DNA of 64,000 bases from Ectobius pallidus. Lineage: Eukaryota > Arthropoda > Insecta > Blattodea > Ectobiidae. Shown here in pieces: positions 1-11,715 of this stretch. The notes under the pieces are model-generated. The model did no database searches. It saw only the letters and a program-made list of their open reading frames with translations, and had not been told where the DNA came from. Each line of letters opens with the position of its first letter. Within the stretch, counting starts at the first letter, position 1. Where the stretch lies: NCBI GenBank assembly GCA_964059195.1, contig CAXKWD010000005.1:144795686-144859685 (forward strand), written 5' to 3'. Position numbers and translations under genes: made by a program.

Positions 1-817
1 AAAAAATATCGTTTTCGGGTGGAATAATTGGCTTAATTAATTTTAATGTGCTACACAGGATTCAATACATAATACTTGTAAAGTTTAACTTAACAAAATT
101 GACTTAAATTTGTGTAAACTTGCTTTAGGACAATATTATAGACAATTGAAGAAAGAAAGCATAAACAATCAAAAGAAGCAGTAATAAATTCGATATCATT
201 TGTTTCGGCATAATTAATACGTATCTTCTTAAACCTCACACTGTGACCACTCAGGATGAATAAGAGGGTAGTAAATAAAGGCCAAAGCGCTTTAAAACAT
301 GGAAATCTATACCCTTGTTCATACACGGCAACAATGGTTGTTCGTACGAATATTTGAAAAGGAATACGCCGGTACTCTTACACTTTCTCTCTTGATACTG
401 TCCATCCTAGACGACAATGGGTTGAACGAAACGCTGGTGGTATTAATTTCAACCCGACAAAAATTGTCTCCCCGCAAAATATCGATTTCTCAACTGAGAA
501 ATTTAACAAAAAAGACAAAAGGTAGCCTAAATTAGATATTTTAGTTTATATCCCGTTTAGGTATATTTAGGTTTTTATACCCCATTTAGGTATTTTTAGG
601 TGCCACAGAATTAATGTGGGTGAATCCTATGGTCATGATTCGAAAAAGTGTATGAGCGCTTTTTGTTTTGGAAGTAAGGAAAAAAATAGGTAAAAACCTA
701 AGAATCCGGTTCCTGTATATTACACAAGTGTCCTGAAATATGTTTATCAAGGCTTCAAACGGAAATGATAAAATATTAATTCCATTTGTAGGCCTACAGT
801 TTAAAGTTCATATTTTT
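1..817. other. AT-rich intergenic DNA, no gene seen
   Basis: There is no convincing coding frame. The two 78-codon frames at 90-535 overlap on opposite strands and show no recognisable motif. At 540-720 several copies of a short motif resembling TTTAGGTA lie close together and may be a decayed transposon end. Confidence 0.5.
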
Positions 818-1330
818 ACTTCCTTTGCCCATACCATTTACAGGTAGAGGAAGTATTGTGTTCGACCTCGAAATTCGAAGTTGAGTTTTTAACATAAGTA
901 CACATTTTGAGGTACCCTGAATCCAAAAATATAATTTTCAGAAACATATCTTTGTGTGTGTGTGTGTCTATGAACAGCCTACCTTCAGAACGGAAACCGT
1001 AAGAAAACAAAATTTTGTATTTGGGTTAGGTATCTTCTGGGGATGTGACATGAAGATTGACGAGACTTTATCTTATTTTAAATTAAACTTTAAATTAAGA
1101 AAATTTAGTTTTTTGCAATTTTCTCGAAAATGACTGTTACGACTTTGTTTAAATTTTGTGCATGATGTGCTTATACTAGGAGATACACCTTTCATTTGAA
1201 ATTTTTTTAGAAAAAATCTCTAAAGGGTAGTTATAAGCCACCCACTGTTTGTAGAAAATAAACAACAATAAAGCTTTGCATCAGGTTGAAACAACTGAAT
1301 ACTAGATCTTTGCATTATGGCCTCTTATTC
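818..1330 (+). repeat. Dispersed repeat family R1, copy 1
   Basis: About 500 bp here align collinearly by eye with 46,318-46,840. Both hold a Lys/Glu-neutral segment around CGAAATTCGAAGT, a GT-rich stretch near 955-967, the block GGTATCTTCTGGGGATGTGA and the closing GCTTTGCATnAGGTTGAAAC. A partial inverted copy lies at 2535-2905. No long frame is shared, so it is probably a non-autonomous element. Exact borders are not resolved. Confidence 0.6.
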
Positions 1331-1462
1331 TGTATCAAAATGTGAAGTGACAAAGTCGTATTTCCCATGCATATGGTAAATAACTTTACGTGAGTGCATT
1401 AATAACATTTTATTTGGGTTATTTATCCTTTGGGGTTGCGTTGCGATGAGGTAACGACATTC

Positions 1463-1500
1463 TCTTCATTTTTACAACCACTTTCCATGAAGAGAATGTC
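1463..1500. repeat. Short inverted repeat
   Basis: The arms GACATTCTCTTCAT and ATGAAGAGAATGTC are exact reverse complements separated by about 20 bp. They lie in a degenerate piece that resembles family R1 (compare the ATCCTTTGGGGTTG block). No TSD was found. Confidence 0.55.
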
Positions 1501-2129
1501 ATACATAATATAAACTAAGAGACAAAACTTTTTTTGCAGAGGAAATTATATGTTTCACATCAAATTTTTTACTGACGTGTGCTTTGTTCTGTCATTGACG
1601 CCTACAAACTTTTTAATAGAGATCTCTAAGAGCTATAAAAGTTTTACGTACTGCAACGTGGCCCCATAAAACTCATCCATAGACGACAGGCGTAAACATG
1701 GTGTGAACTGAGGTAGGGTCGGTGGCTGAATTCTAGCCAGATCATTGACTGTGATAGCAATGTAACACTGAATTCGAAACATTCAGTTACTCTCTGTGGA
1801 CAAAATAGTTTTGCGTTTATTTACTGAAGATGCATTTCTGGCAACAACGTCTCTAAGGACAGGAGAGCGACTGCGTTGCCTAAAACTTCCGGTACAGTAA
1901 ATTTAAAGTCTACAATGAGATACTTGTTAGGCAATGTAATGATTGCGCATCTAGATAGTTTAATTTCGTTTCACATACTGTTTATGTATTTTATCCTATA
2001 TACTGCAAACGAGCAGTCCGGTTTCATTAGGCGTGTGCTGCTGAAAGTTACAGTCAACACGAAAGTGTATTTCTTCTTCACAAATGTGAGAAACTTTCGG
2101 GTGAATTTATTTTCAGTGACCTTTTCGCC

Positions 2130-2160
2130 CTGAAGAAGACAGCAACATGGCTGTAGAAAC
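2130..2160 (+). ncRNA. Hammerhead-ribozyme-like core motif
   Basis: CTGAAGA at 2130-2136 fits the CUGANGA box. It is followed by a 5-bp potential stem (ACAGC at 2139-2143 with GCTGT at 2150-2154) and GAAA at 2156-2159. That is the order of a hammerhead catalytic core with stem II. Minimal hammerheads are known in the terminal repeats of Penelope-like retroelements and in small non-autonomous retroelements. Stems I and III, and a clear cleavage triplet, could not be assigned with confidence, so catalysis is unproven. The same core recurs in the two foldbacks at 7.6-7.8 kb and 13.6 kb. Confidence 0.35.
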
Positions 2161-2534
2161 GTTGGCCTCTCAACACTCGACGCGGCACTCCCCGGACAGC
2201 CTAGACTGTGAATTTATTTTCATTGGGTAAACAAAAAATATTATGTGAAGCACATAATTTTCTTATAATATAATACACCACATAATATAATAAATTATGC
2301 GTTTATGGAATTCATGTAGGATATTTTACAAAATCTAAAAAATCAGCAAAAATTACATACTCTTCATGTAAAGTGATTGTAAAATGAAGAGGAAGTCGGT
2401 ACCACATTTCTAATTGCATCCCTGAAGGATACACAATCTAAATAAAATTTGATGTAATCCACTTGCATAACTTTCTATGCCCTAAAAGCATGGGCAATAC
2501 ACCTTACTGACTTCACATTAGGATGTAGAAGAAG

Positions 2535-3085
2535 AGCAATGCATATTGTTTCAAACCGATATCAATATTTATTGCTCACCAGGCGAGATTGGCTGGCTTA
2601 TAACTACTCTTCAGAGTTTTAGAGAGTAATGTTCCTAATAAACGTTTTAGCTCTTAGATACACATCTCTTGTACAGAATTTAAATAAAACCGTTAGAGCC
2701 ATTTTTCGAGAAAACCGCAAAAACTGAAATCATCTTCATATAAAGTGATATTAAATGTAAAATAAAATCGTCACCAACCTTTATGTCACATCACGAGAAG
2801 ATACACAACCCATATATAAAATTTAGTTTTTTATGAGTTTCCCTTCTAGAGCTAGGGTGTTCATAGACACACACACACAGAAATACATGTTTCTGAAAAT
2901 AATATTTGTACTCCATCTGTCCGTACCATAGGTACTATAGGTAGAGAAAGTTCGACCCCGAAATTTGAAGCTGAGTTTTTAATATAAATACATTTCACCT
3001 GAATCCAAAAATACAGTTTTCAGAAACATATTAATGTACGTGTCTGTATAACAGGTAAGACTGACGGAATAATATAGACCTATCT
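2535..3085. repeat. Repeat family R1, inverted and direct fragments
   Basis: 2535-2905 is a reverse-complement relative of 950-1320. It contains the inverse of the GGTATCTTCTnGnGATGTGA block and an AC run at 2868-2880. 2915-3085 is a plus-strand fragment of the left end (CCCGAAATTTGAAGCTGAG). The two lie head to head and form a decayed inverted pair. Confidence 0.55.
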
Positions 3086-3290
3086 ATCAAAAGGCAGTGG
3101 CTTTATATTTTATAACTATGTAAGAAGACTAAAGGTTAGGTTACCGGGACTGGGTGCAGGAAGTTCGAGTTTCCCCCATGAAAGAACCAATGAAAAATTC
3201 GTTTTAAAAACACTACCATATAAAAAATGTTATAATGTTGACAAACGTAAATATAGACCTATAACATGGTTCACGCGGTTCTCGTAGAAA

Positions 3291-3571
3291 TAAACTAAAC
3301 TAAACTCCGTGGCGCGACATCCCCGAAGGAACAAGGCCTACCACCCGACCGCTGCGTCATCTACCTATAGGCACCCACGGTCGTTAATGGTGGTTTCCAT
3401 GACCGGAGCCGCTACTTCTCTATCAAGTAGCTCCTCAATTTGAATCACGAGGCTGAGTGCACCCCTACCAGACCTCCCTACCTCAGGAAAATCCGAGAAG
3501 GAACCGGGGATCGAACCCGGGCCGACCGATCTGTAGTCAGCGACGCTAACCACAAGACCACGCCGGCGGTC
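3291..3571 (-). repeat. tRNA-derived SINE family A, copy 1
   Basis: Read on the - strand, a tRNA-like head starts at 3571. It has an A-box-like segment (TGGTCTTGTGGTTAGCG) and a B box (GGTTCGATCCC, complement near 3507-3520). A conserved body and an ACTAAACTAAACTCCGTGG-type tail follow. Related copies are at 20,884-21,157 and 28,801-29,087. Compared with the 28.8 kb copy, this one lacks about 40 bp of the body. The 62-codon frame crossing it is SINE sequence, not a gene. Confidence 0.8.
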
Positions 3572-4059
3572 TCTCGTAGAAATAGTACGACATTAATTAA
3601 ACCAAATATTAAGCTTCTTTAAAAATCTTCCTTTATACCTGAAGCATAACTGTTATAAGGGTCAAGAATGTGTCTGTTGACGTCACTGGGGCAAAATTAG
3701 TAATATTTAATGAAGGAGAAGAAATGAGTGTAACACCTGAACAGACATCACAGAGGATCACAGTGGCCGCGTTGGCTGTCACCTCAAAACATTTTGCCAA
3801 GCCTCCTTATATTTGCAGTGCTAATCTAATTCAATCCCCAGTTTATTACAACGCCTCCTTACCTGTTTCAAGTTCGATAAGCTTCAGCTTTTCAAACTTG
3901 TGTGAAGATATTCACTCTCATTAAACTGTGTTCGTGGGTAGAGAGAAAATTGCCTGCGTTTAATCAGCTTCATTTAAGCTAAGCAGTTTACTAACTTAAG
4001 TTTTAAAATAAAAGATAATTTATTCTGAGTGTTACATTATGTTAATCTAAATCATTACG

Positions 4060-4740
4060 CCAAGAAAAAAAATCCCTTTAGGCAGGCCTACAGGCTGAGG
4101 TAGATTTCGAAGTGCTTCTGGTTTAATTTACTGTCGCTTCTTTAGATTTGGCATGACAAACCCGCAATAATAACTGCAAAAAAGAGGAAAGAGCACTTTT
4201 TCAAACATTCAAATCTCACCTTATATAAAAGCTATCGAGAAACTAGTTATTGATTTGTAGAGTACTCATCAAGAGCTTTTCAAAGATACGCCACATGACG
4301 TGGTTTCAAAAATTTCGAATTTTCATCCCCTCACCCCACCACCACTCGTACCCCCAAAACCCTCGAATCGTTCGTGTCACTGTGAACTCAATAGGGAGTA
4401 CTCTAATTTATTCAAACAAAGTTTCCCTCTACTTTATAGAGGCCGAGATATAAATTTTTCAAAATTTCAACCCTCTCCCCCGGCCCCCCTTGGACCAATT
4501 TTGCTCATTAACGAACTTGTCCGAATTATTGGGCCTAGAAATAACATAATAAAATTTGGTTCAAATATCTTCAAAATTACGGCCGCTAGCGTGTAAAGAT
4601 ATATATAAATACATATTTTAAAACATTTTGAACGGGCGGTGGTTTCGTACTTAGGGAGGCATGAAACGTAAAGATATGAAAGAATTTTTCGAAAATCATG
4701 ATATGGTATCGATTTTCTTCTAAATCTACCTAAAAATATA
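4060..4740 (+). repeat. Dispersed repeat family R2, copy 1
   Basis: This segment aligns with the reverse complement of 20,145-20,665. Shared landmarks are AATCCCTTTAGGCAG at the left, a GATTTGTAGAGTACTCATCA core, a C-rich run and GGGAGTACTCTAATTTATTC. Its right end (GGGCGGTGGTTTCGTACTTA to a GATATGGTATCGATT block) is also shared with 18,522-18,600 and 18,970-19,055. The 67- and 98-codon frames in it do not survive in the other copy. Confidence 0.65.
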
Positions 4741-5347
4741 CTTTGAAAATGGAAACATTACAGCACACAGACACGAATAAGGAATACATTGCAATTTGAA
4801 AAAAATAAAAAATAAATAAATCCCGAAAGGCCAATATGATTCCAAAAGCACATTTAAAATAAAAATCCCTGCGGTGTTTAAATACGAGTATATAATTTTC
4901 TAAATTTAAGACCTTATCCCTCTGAGGTAGCTGTATACAATAATGTTTTATTAGTTTATTTATATTTTCGACGCATTAGCATGTATTCACTGTTTTTGCA
5001 CTGAGAACCATTTAAATGCTGCAAGTGGTCTCCGAATTCGATTTGTCCAATGGTTTGGCCATAGTAAAGTTGCATATTGGCAAGGCACACAATCCGGTCA
5101 TTATCGCAAGCCATTAAAACATACATCTAATAGAAATGATAAAACGTTTCTAATCAGGTTTAGTCCTATGTTCTTTCGCAATATAAAAATCTGCAAAACT
5201 TCAGCTCTAAGACTCTTATCAGTTGAGTAGTTTTTGCTTGAAAGAGCAACTTTAAAGATTTTAAAATTATCTTGGACTCATAACAGCAATTTTTGGGATA
5301 ATTGTACTCTTGCCTGTGAAATGTAACAATCAAATATAGAAATGAAT

Positions 5348-5520
5348 TTGCCGAGCGAAGTGTCCGAGATGTCAGCGTCTTGAATACCCATTTGTGAGAT
5401 CCTTGGTTCGAATCACATGGCTGGCCACTTTTATTTTGGTTTTCTCGTGGTTTCCCGAGTCGTTAAAGCGAAGGTCGAATTATACGTTTACTTTTCATGA
5501 TTCATCGCCGCAATTTAATC
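5348..5520 (+). repeat. tRNA-like SINE head, family C
   Basis: The sequence has an A-box-like GTGTCCGAGATGTCAGCG and a B-box-like GGTTCGAATC spaced as in a tRNA promoter. A SINE-like body with CTCGTGGTTTCCCGAGTCG follows. No second copy lies in the window, so the family assignment rests on the promoter boxes alone. Confidence 0.5.
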
Positions 5521-6511
5521 CTGTACCATATATATTAAAATTAAATTTCACTTGAAATTAACGAGCCATACGCTAATACATCACAGAACTGCTATACATC
5601 AATAGTTATGTAACCTATTTTAGCATTCCTACAGAACCTGAACGCCTGATATGAGCTCGATGTCCAAAGGAGTATAAATAAAACTTATTTTTTTTTAAAT
5701 TCATTTACAGCAGAGGATAAAGAAAAATTTTTTTTGGTTGAATTGAAGTCATTTTTGTATCATCAATGGAGTATGTGAATAAATTTGAATAAATTCCGGC
5801 TTAGGATTGCCATCACATTAAGAACAGTAGGACCTACATCCCTTTGAGAAACCTTTCAAGGTAGATGCTCTGATTTGAGTAGCGAGAATTCTTGATTGGT
5901 TGAGAGATGTTAGAAGCACTCGTTTAATGGATACAAACTTTACTTTCAGTCCAGTTGATAACAGAATCTTTACTTGAAAGCTATACGAAACTCCTAGTTA
6001 TTAATGAAGTTTATAACAGCATTGTGTCGAAGTTGACATCTTATTCGGAGAATTCTAAAGTTGTCCCTTATTACAGGAATTAATCATGTTTTTGTCAACA
6101 GATAAAGGTGAAGCGATAACAAGAGGGAAACGGTGACAGATTTGAAATGTTTTTAGAACCTTGACACGTATGCTTATTTTCATATGCGGCACGTGGCATT
6201 TTTTGTACAAATTTTAATTAATACACCAGGTATTTGTATTTCCTGGTGAATATAAACGTCATCCGGTAGCAAACTCGTTATAATATAGTTTTCTGAAATA
6301 TATTTGTGAGCTTTTAAACATTTTCATTAACTATTGGGACACCTGTATCAAATCTGCAATGATTGTCTACCCATGCTTTACATGCCAACAACCGCCTACC
6401 AAATTTTGAAAAGCCTTATTTTAACCCTCACATTATTTTCTCCCTCTTAAACTTGGCACTGTGATTCTCCTGCAATTAAGTTAGTTGAAATTATTTAATT
6501 TACTTTACTTT

Positions 6512-6912
6512 TAGGGATGGGTCTTCGATACTCTCGATACTTGCATGGTATCGGCATCGAGCGATACTTCAGAAAACTCGCTCGGTACTTTTTCGATACT
6601 TTGGTAATTCTGCAATTCTGCAATTAAGTGAGAATGCTAATATTTTTTAACAAAAACTTAAGTGGACTGTTTCAAAAACTAATTTTAGTTTTAATGTAGA
6701 GTTTAAAAATAATTATAGGCTACTGATGATAATAAATTTTGTCTCATTAAATATGCACACTTAATTTAGTTGGTATTACAAAGTTCTCTCAACTTTTAAT
6801 TTTTAATGTGCCTACTTATTGAAACTGGAAATGTTGACGGTATCGAGTATCGAGGGAAAACATCATGTATCGGTATTGAGTATCGAGAAAATCTGGTATT
6901 GACCCATCCCTA
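6512..6912. mobile_element. hAT-type MITE 1 (401 bp)
   Basis: The element starts TAGGGATGGGTC and ends GACCCATCCCTA, a 12-bp perfect terminal inverted repeat. It is flanked by a perfect 8-bp target-site duplication, TTTACTTT, at 6504-6511 and 6913-6920. The interior repeats TATCGAGTATCGA-like motifs near both ends, as expected of subterminal binding sites. There is no coding capacity. The 8-bp TSD and short TIR are diagnostic of the hAT superfamily. Confidence 0.88.
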
Positions 6913-7543
6913 TTTACTTTGTAAGCCGCCCATTCCCAGTCAGTTGAAATGTATGGAATTTTGAAATTGTAGCATATACTACACTATTTTCGATTTGGGT
7001 ATTTCTTCATAATGTGCATCTTGACGCCAGTAGTCTACGGAAGTTTGTTATATATGTAGTAATATTGTCCTAGAGGAAAAAAACGTGAGGCCAAGTCTGT
7101 GAAAAGAATGTTTAGCATATAAACTGGCTCACACAATGTAAACGAAAACAAATTTCAAACGATCGATATAGATTTTCGTAGGAACTGTTAATACGTAAGT
7201 TGTAAACGTCTGAGCTGTTTTACTGTATGGACTTGGTTCATTTTAATACTAAGCCCTTTATATCTGCTTATTGGTAATGAACTGCATCAGTAATTAGTTC
7301 CAACCACGCGGACCAAAATGCTATTATTATTATTATGAATCCCGTCGGTAGTTTCCGAGTATCATTAAACTTATTGGCAAACAAGATTTCACATGAAGGT
7401 ACTTCAATACAAGTTCTGGTATAATGTTACATATTTATTATGAACTTAGGATTATAAGTCACTTGCATACTCTTCTGTAGGCCTAAGATAGTGTTATTTA
7501 TATGAATTTAGAATGTTTCATAAAGGATTAAGATAAAATAGAC

Positions 7544-7872
7544 GTAATACCATCTGCTCAACAATATTTTATCTTATAATTCGCCTAGGCCTTTCGGCGT
7601 ATTTCCGTCATCTTCAGGGCATCATTTTGCTGGTTTGGATGTCTCAATAATTAAAACCAAAACTTCATCTTGTCGCATTTATAAAATAAAATAAAATTTA
7701 TAAAAGCTCTATAAAAACACTATCACTAAATCGTCTTATGTGGCAAGATGCAGTTTTGGTTTTAATTATTGAGATACCCAAACCAGCAAAACAGATGCCC
7801 TGAAGATGGCAGAAATACGCCGAAAGGCTTAGGCGAATTATAAAATAAAACATTGTTGAGCTGCTGGTATTA
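7544..7872. repeat. Foldback element with hammerhead-like motifs in both arms
   Basis: Left arm 7544-7677 and right arm 7739-7872 are reverse complements at roughly 85-90% by eye, around a loop of about 60 bp. Both arms contain a motif reading CTGAAGA, a short variable hairpin, then GCCGAAAGGC: on the - strand in the left arm and on the + strand near 7800-7830 in the right arm. This is the hammerhead-like order described at 2130. Inverted terminal repeats with hammerhead cores are known for Penelope-like elements. No reverse transcriptase remains between the arms. Confidence 0.7.
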
Positions 7873-9205
7873 TGCATATTTTATTTTATTGACCGAGCTC
7901 AACGGTATCTAACATGCATTTTAATAACTTTAAAGGATTAAGTTGTTATCCAAGAAGCAAAATAGTCATAATTTTATGGTTGTGGATCCCAATTTTTTAG
8001 CAATTTTATTTTTATATATTTATATGTGTAAAATGCTTAGTTGAAATTAAGAACTGAAGTTCTGCCTAATGTCACTTGCTACAAGACGTGGATAAAATGA
8101 CTATGACTGACGGCTTTGAATAGATGGCTACAACAACAGCTAAAGAAACATCTTAAAAGGTTTTACCATAAATTCAAATTAATAAGACATACAAATATTA
8201 TGTGACACCACAGCACAAGGGCTGCGTTAAGATCAAGACAGGTTTACTGAATCTAGTCAAACGTATGTTATTTGCCTGCATTAATACCGGTATTTTTCTA
8301 AATCGATACATTATTGATCCTCCTTTAGGGGATTTCCTCAGAAAAGATTCAATTTTTATCATTCACACTCGTTACGTCATGAGAAGTTGAAAGGTCATTT
8401 TCCGTCTATAACAGCATTCTTTCTGACAGATGGCCTTGACCCATTTAGAAAATATGTAATTTCACTATGCTGAAAAAATTAATGCATGGTTAACATAAAT
8501 AAATAGTCAAATAAATAAATAAGAAATATAAAAATTAATAATAAATAATTAATGGAAATAAATATAAATAATAAAATAAGTAATAAGTAATAATAAATAC
8601 GGTAATAAAGTTATAAATAATTGATCAACATAAATAGTAATAAATATATTATGCTACCATACTTAAGATTTTAAATACTTAGAATTTCCATAACTTTTCA
8701 ACACATATTTAAGTACATAGCCTCTTTTCCAAATGAAAATACATAAAAATCCTAGCTTCTACCGTAATTATAATTTTATTTTCTAGCCCTTTCACTTCTC
8801 TGGTCTAGGGATAGACATCCATACTAAGCAAAGTTCCTTAAGGAGAATGACTCTTGCAAGAAAGCAAAATTCAAGCATAAATCAAACTAACAAAGACAGT
8901 GTAGTAGACAGAAAGAAAGTTTCAAAAATTGGGGCATCCTAGATCTCTACAAGAAGATCATTGAAGGCCGGTAAGCAAGCTTTTATGGACCCTTTAGTAA
9001 CAACGACAACTTCGAACTCTGTCATTTTTCAACAGCATGTTTTGGCGAGGAGATTAATCACGGACGCTATTTGCAGGACATTGTTGTTGACCTGGTTAAA
9101 TTTCGAGGTCAGACGATGTCACTTTGTCTTGCCTATGAAATTAATTGCTTTCTTGCGCCTTCTTAAAGTCATGTCATAATGACATAATTATATTAGAAGG
9201 AGATT
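7873..9205. other. AT-rich intergenic DNA
   Basis: Low-complexity A/T stretches dominate, especially the TAAATAA-type runs at 8495-8650. The frames at 8202-8390 and 8961-9179 have no recognisable content. I see no gene. Confidence 0.5.
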
Positions 9206-9213
9206 GTTACAAT

Positions 9214-9687
9214 CAGGATTGCCAGATCAAAAACGTAAAACAGTCGTACTAATATTCGAAAATAGTCGTATGCTAGTTAAAAATGTCGTATCCTTTGTGA
9301 TTTTTCAGTGTAATGAACGTATTGCGTTAATAATAATAATAATAGTAATAATAAATAATCGGTATTATACACCTTACATATATCATGTAATTGTTATAAA
9401 TCATCTTATTTGTAAATGATTAGGCGTGTGCTAAATTTGATAAAATTAAATAAACAGTAATTACCACGGTGTTAGGGGCAACATTCTTACAACTAAACCA
9501 TGAGAAAACAAAGAGCTGGACATATATCAAAATTTAAAAATTTTCAGTAGATGTTTTAAAAATAATAAAATGCTATGTTAAAAATAGTCGTACAAATAGG
9601 CATACGACTCATGGTTGCGTCGTACATAGTACAAATCTATGAAATAGTCGTATATGTACAACTATAGTCGTACGTATGGCAACCCTG
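9214..9687. mobile_element. hAT-type MITE 2 (474 bp)
   Basis: The termini are CAGGATTGCCA and TGGCAACCCTG (inverted repeat with mismatches), flanked by a perfect 8-bp TSD, GTTACAAT, at 9206-9213 and 9688-9695. GTCGTA or TACGAC is repeated many times near both ends, which is typical of hAT subterminal transposase-binding arrays. The interior holds an ATA/ATT microsatellite near 9327-9350. There is no transposase. Confidence 0.88.
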
Positions 9688-10489
9688 GTTACAATTCAAA
9701 ATTATAAGTCTTGATAAAGGGATAATGCCATTTTAGACTATTTTAATAGAAATTTATCAAAGGACAGTTAATATCGATGAACGAACATATTTTGATTTAA
9801 AATACGGTAGTCTTTAATATCGGCCAATAAAATTTGAATACGTCTTGCGCGTTGAGCAATAGTAGCAAGGCTGGCGAAATTCTAAACTAATGTTTTCCGG
9901 AGACTCACTCTGCTTAGTCTGGTCGGACTAAAGTCAGAGCACCACACACTCAAATTTTTTAGTAATGACTAATGAGAATTAAAGAGAAGGAATACGCCGT
10001 GTGATGTAGATTATAGGCGAAAGACTAAATATATAAGGTGCAGTTTAAGCTCCGCCCACTTGATATTCACATTTTGTTTCTCAGCGAAGCATGGCGACAA
10101 ACTATCCTTGTATATTGTCATCGACACTCCCGACCATACCAAATATTAAAAATGCGAGAGTGCCCCGTGTACCAAATATTAAAAATTCGAGAATACCCAC
10201 AGGTTTACCTTGTACCCAACTGTTTGTCAGCCTGCTTATCCTCGAAGAATTCGCTAGATCGTGGTATAAAAGAATATGCTTCTCTGGGGGTGGGTCAGGG
10301 TGGGATATATCTCATGCGACGATGCACCTTATATTTGGGTTTTTCCAAATTTTAATACTGTGAAAATGATTTCTGGGCATATCATACGTAAGTACTTAAT
10401 ACAACGAGTGTTGCAACCAAATGGTCATATTATAATGAATGGAACAACTGTGGAAAGCTATATGGCAGGGGAAACAGGAGCACACCGAG

Positions 10490-10625
10490 AAAACCTGCTC
10501 CGACCCCATTTTATCCACCAAAAATTCCACAGGGATCCAACGAGATTCGATCTCGGGTCCCAGCGGTGGAAGGCGAACAGTTTAACCACGTTGCCATGGG
10601 GATGGCCTATGAGTGATGGTAAAGT
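10490..10625 (-). repeat. tRNA-like SINE head, family F
   Basis: Read on the - strand: GGCCATCCCCATGGCAACGT, an A-box-like GTGGTTAAACTGTTCG, then a B-box-like GAGATCGAATCTCG. The spacing fits a tRNA-derived pol III promoter. The two protein-length frames that cross it are incidental. Confidence 0.5.
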
Positions 10626-10840
10626 GAATGTATAAACACAATAGTGAACAGTGATAGAACAGATTTTCAGGAAACATAATCGCAAATATAATAAAATTAA
10701 GTTGCATCACGGATTCATAATGTTATGAGTGTATAGGCCTATGTGTTACCCACAACAGTAGCGAATCGGCCCTAGAGATGTTTCGTGTATAACCGCTGAG
10801 CAAGTTAGTCGAGCAAGAAGGTGGAGTTGGTGTGTAAGAT

Positions 10841-11131
10841 TTATGGCAAATCTTAGAAGATCGGTAAATTAGTTGATTTGATAAATAGGTATATTTTCAA
10901 GTTTATAATTATCGTTTGGGGTCATAATGCGCTTGAAAAATCGACAAACGGGAAAAAATGTACATCACAATCAAAGAAAATCCGTTGTAATGGAGTTACG
11001 CTATATTTCTTTTATTGGGGTATCGCCTGGTGTTTATGCTTCACGCAGTACACAGGTGGCGAAGAAGTGCTCGAAACAGCCCTGGCAGGGGAAATACAGA
11101 AAACTAAATTAGATGCCGTTCCATCACTTGC
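10841..11131 (+). repeat. Repeat family R4, copy 1 (291 bp)
   Basis: This segment matches 19,844-20,134 in direct orientation with only about seven substitutions and no indel, so roughly 97-98% by eye. Similarity stops abruptly on both sides. Both copies hold a 61-codon ATG frame (10,927-11,112 here). About five of the seven differences change an amino acid in that frame, which argues against selection for a protein. Confidence 0.8.
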
Positions 11132-11277
11132 TTCGCTGCGGGTGGGTCAGGGCGGGTTATGTCTCATGCGACGATGCACCTTATATTTGGTTTTTTCCCG
11201 AAGAACGGACCTTGAAAGGACTCGAAGTATGAACTTTCACAGAACAAATCCTGAAGCAGTTCCTTACCGCCCATATA

Positions 11278-11707
11278 TAGGCTTGCCAGATTTCTGAAAT
11301 GTTCAACCGGGACACCGGAATGCCCCCCAGCGTCGCGGGTATTCAAGGGTGCACAGCCTTGGCGGGATTTTAGAGTGTTTTAGAGGGCAGTTTATTCTCA
11401 ATGCTATGATTACTATGGTTACTGATTAGGAACCTAAACCAGGGGTAATAATAAATGACATAAGCATATAAATTTAAACATTTTATTTCTAACATGTTAA
11501 TATTTACAAGTTAGTTAAGTAAGAAGAAACACTTTGAATGAGGAATAAAAATTTGAACCATATTCATAAGTACTTTTCATTGGCTAGGACTTTCTTTTAC
11601 ACTTTTTTGGTCATCAAGAAAATCAAATTTTATTTTTACCGGGACGTGAAGTAAACCGGCCGGGACACCGGGATTTTGTCTGAAAACCGGGACGTCTGGC
11701 AAGCCTA
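11278..11707. mobile_element. hAT-type MITE 3 (430 bp)
   Basis: The termini TAGGCTTGCCAGA and TCTGGCAAGCCTA are perfect 13-bp inverted repeats. A perfect 8-bp TSD, CCCATATA, lies at 11,270-11,277 and 11,708-11,715. Motifs of the type CCGGGACACCGG are repeated near both ends. Removing the element restores a continuous sequence, so the empty site is predictable. Confidence 0.9.
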
Positions 11708-11715
11708 CCCATATA

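Noticed and set aside
3365..3622. Opposite-strand frames of 60-62 codons
   Set aside because: Both lie within SINE family A. The same peptide (MVSVADY...GPGSI) reappears in the SINE copy at 28.8 kb.
10927..11112. 61-codon frame conserved at 19,930-20,115
   Set aside because: Most differences between the two copies are nonsynonymous, so conservation reflects recent duplication and not protein selection.
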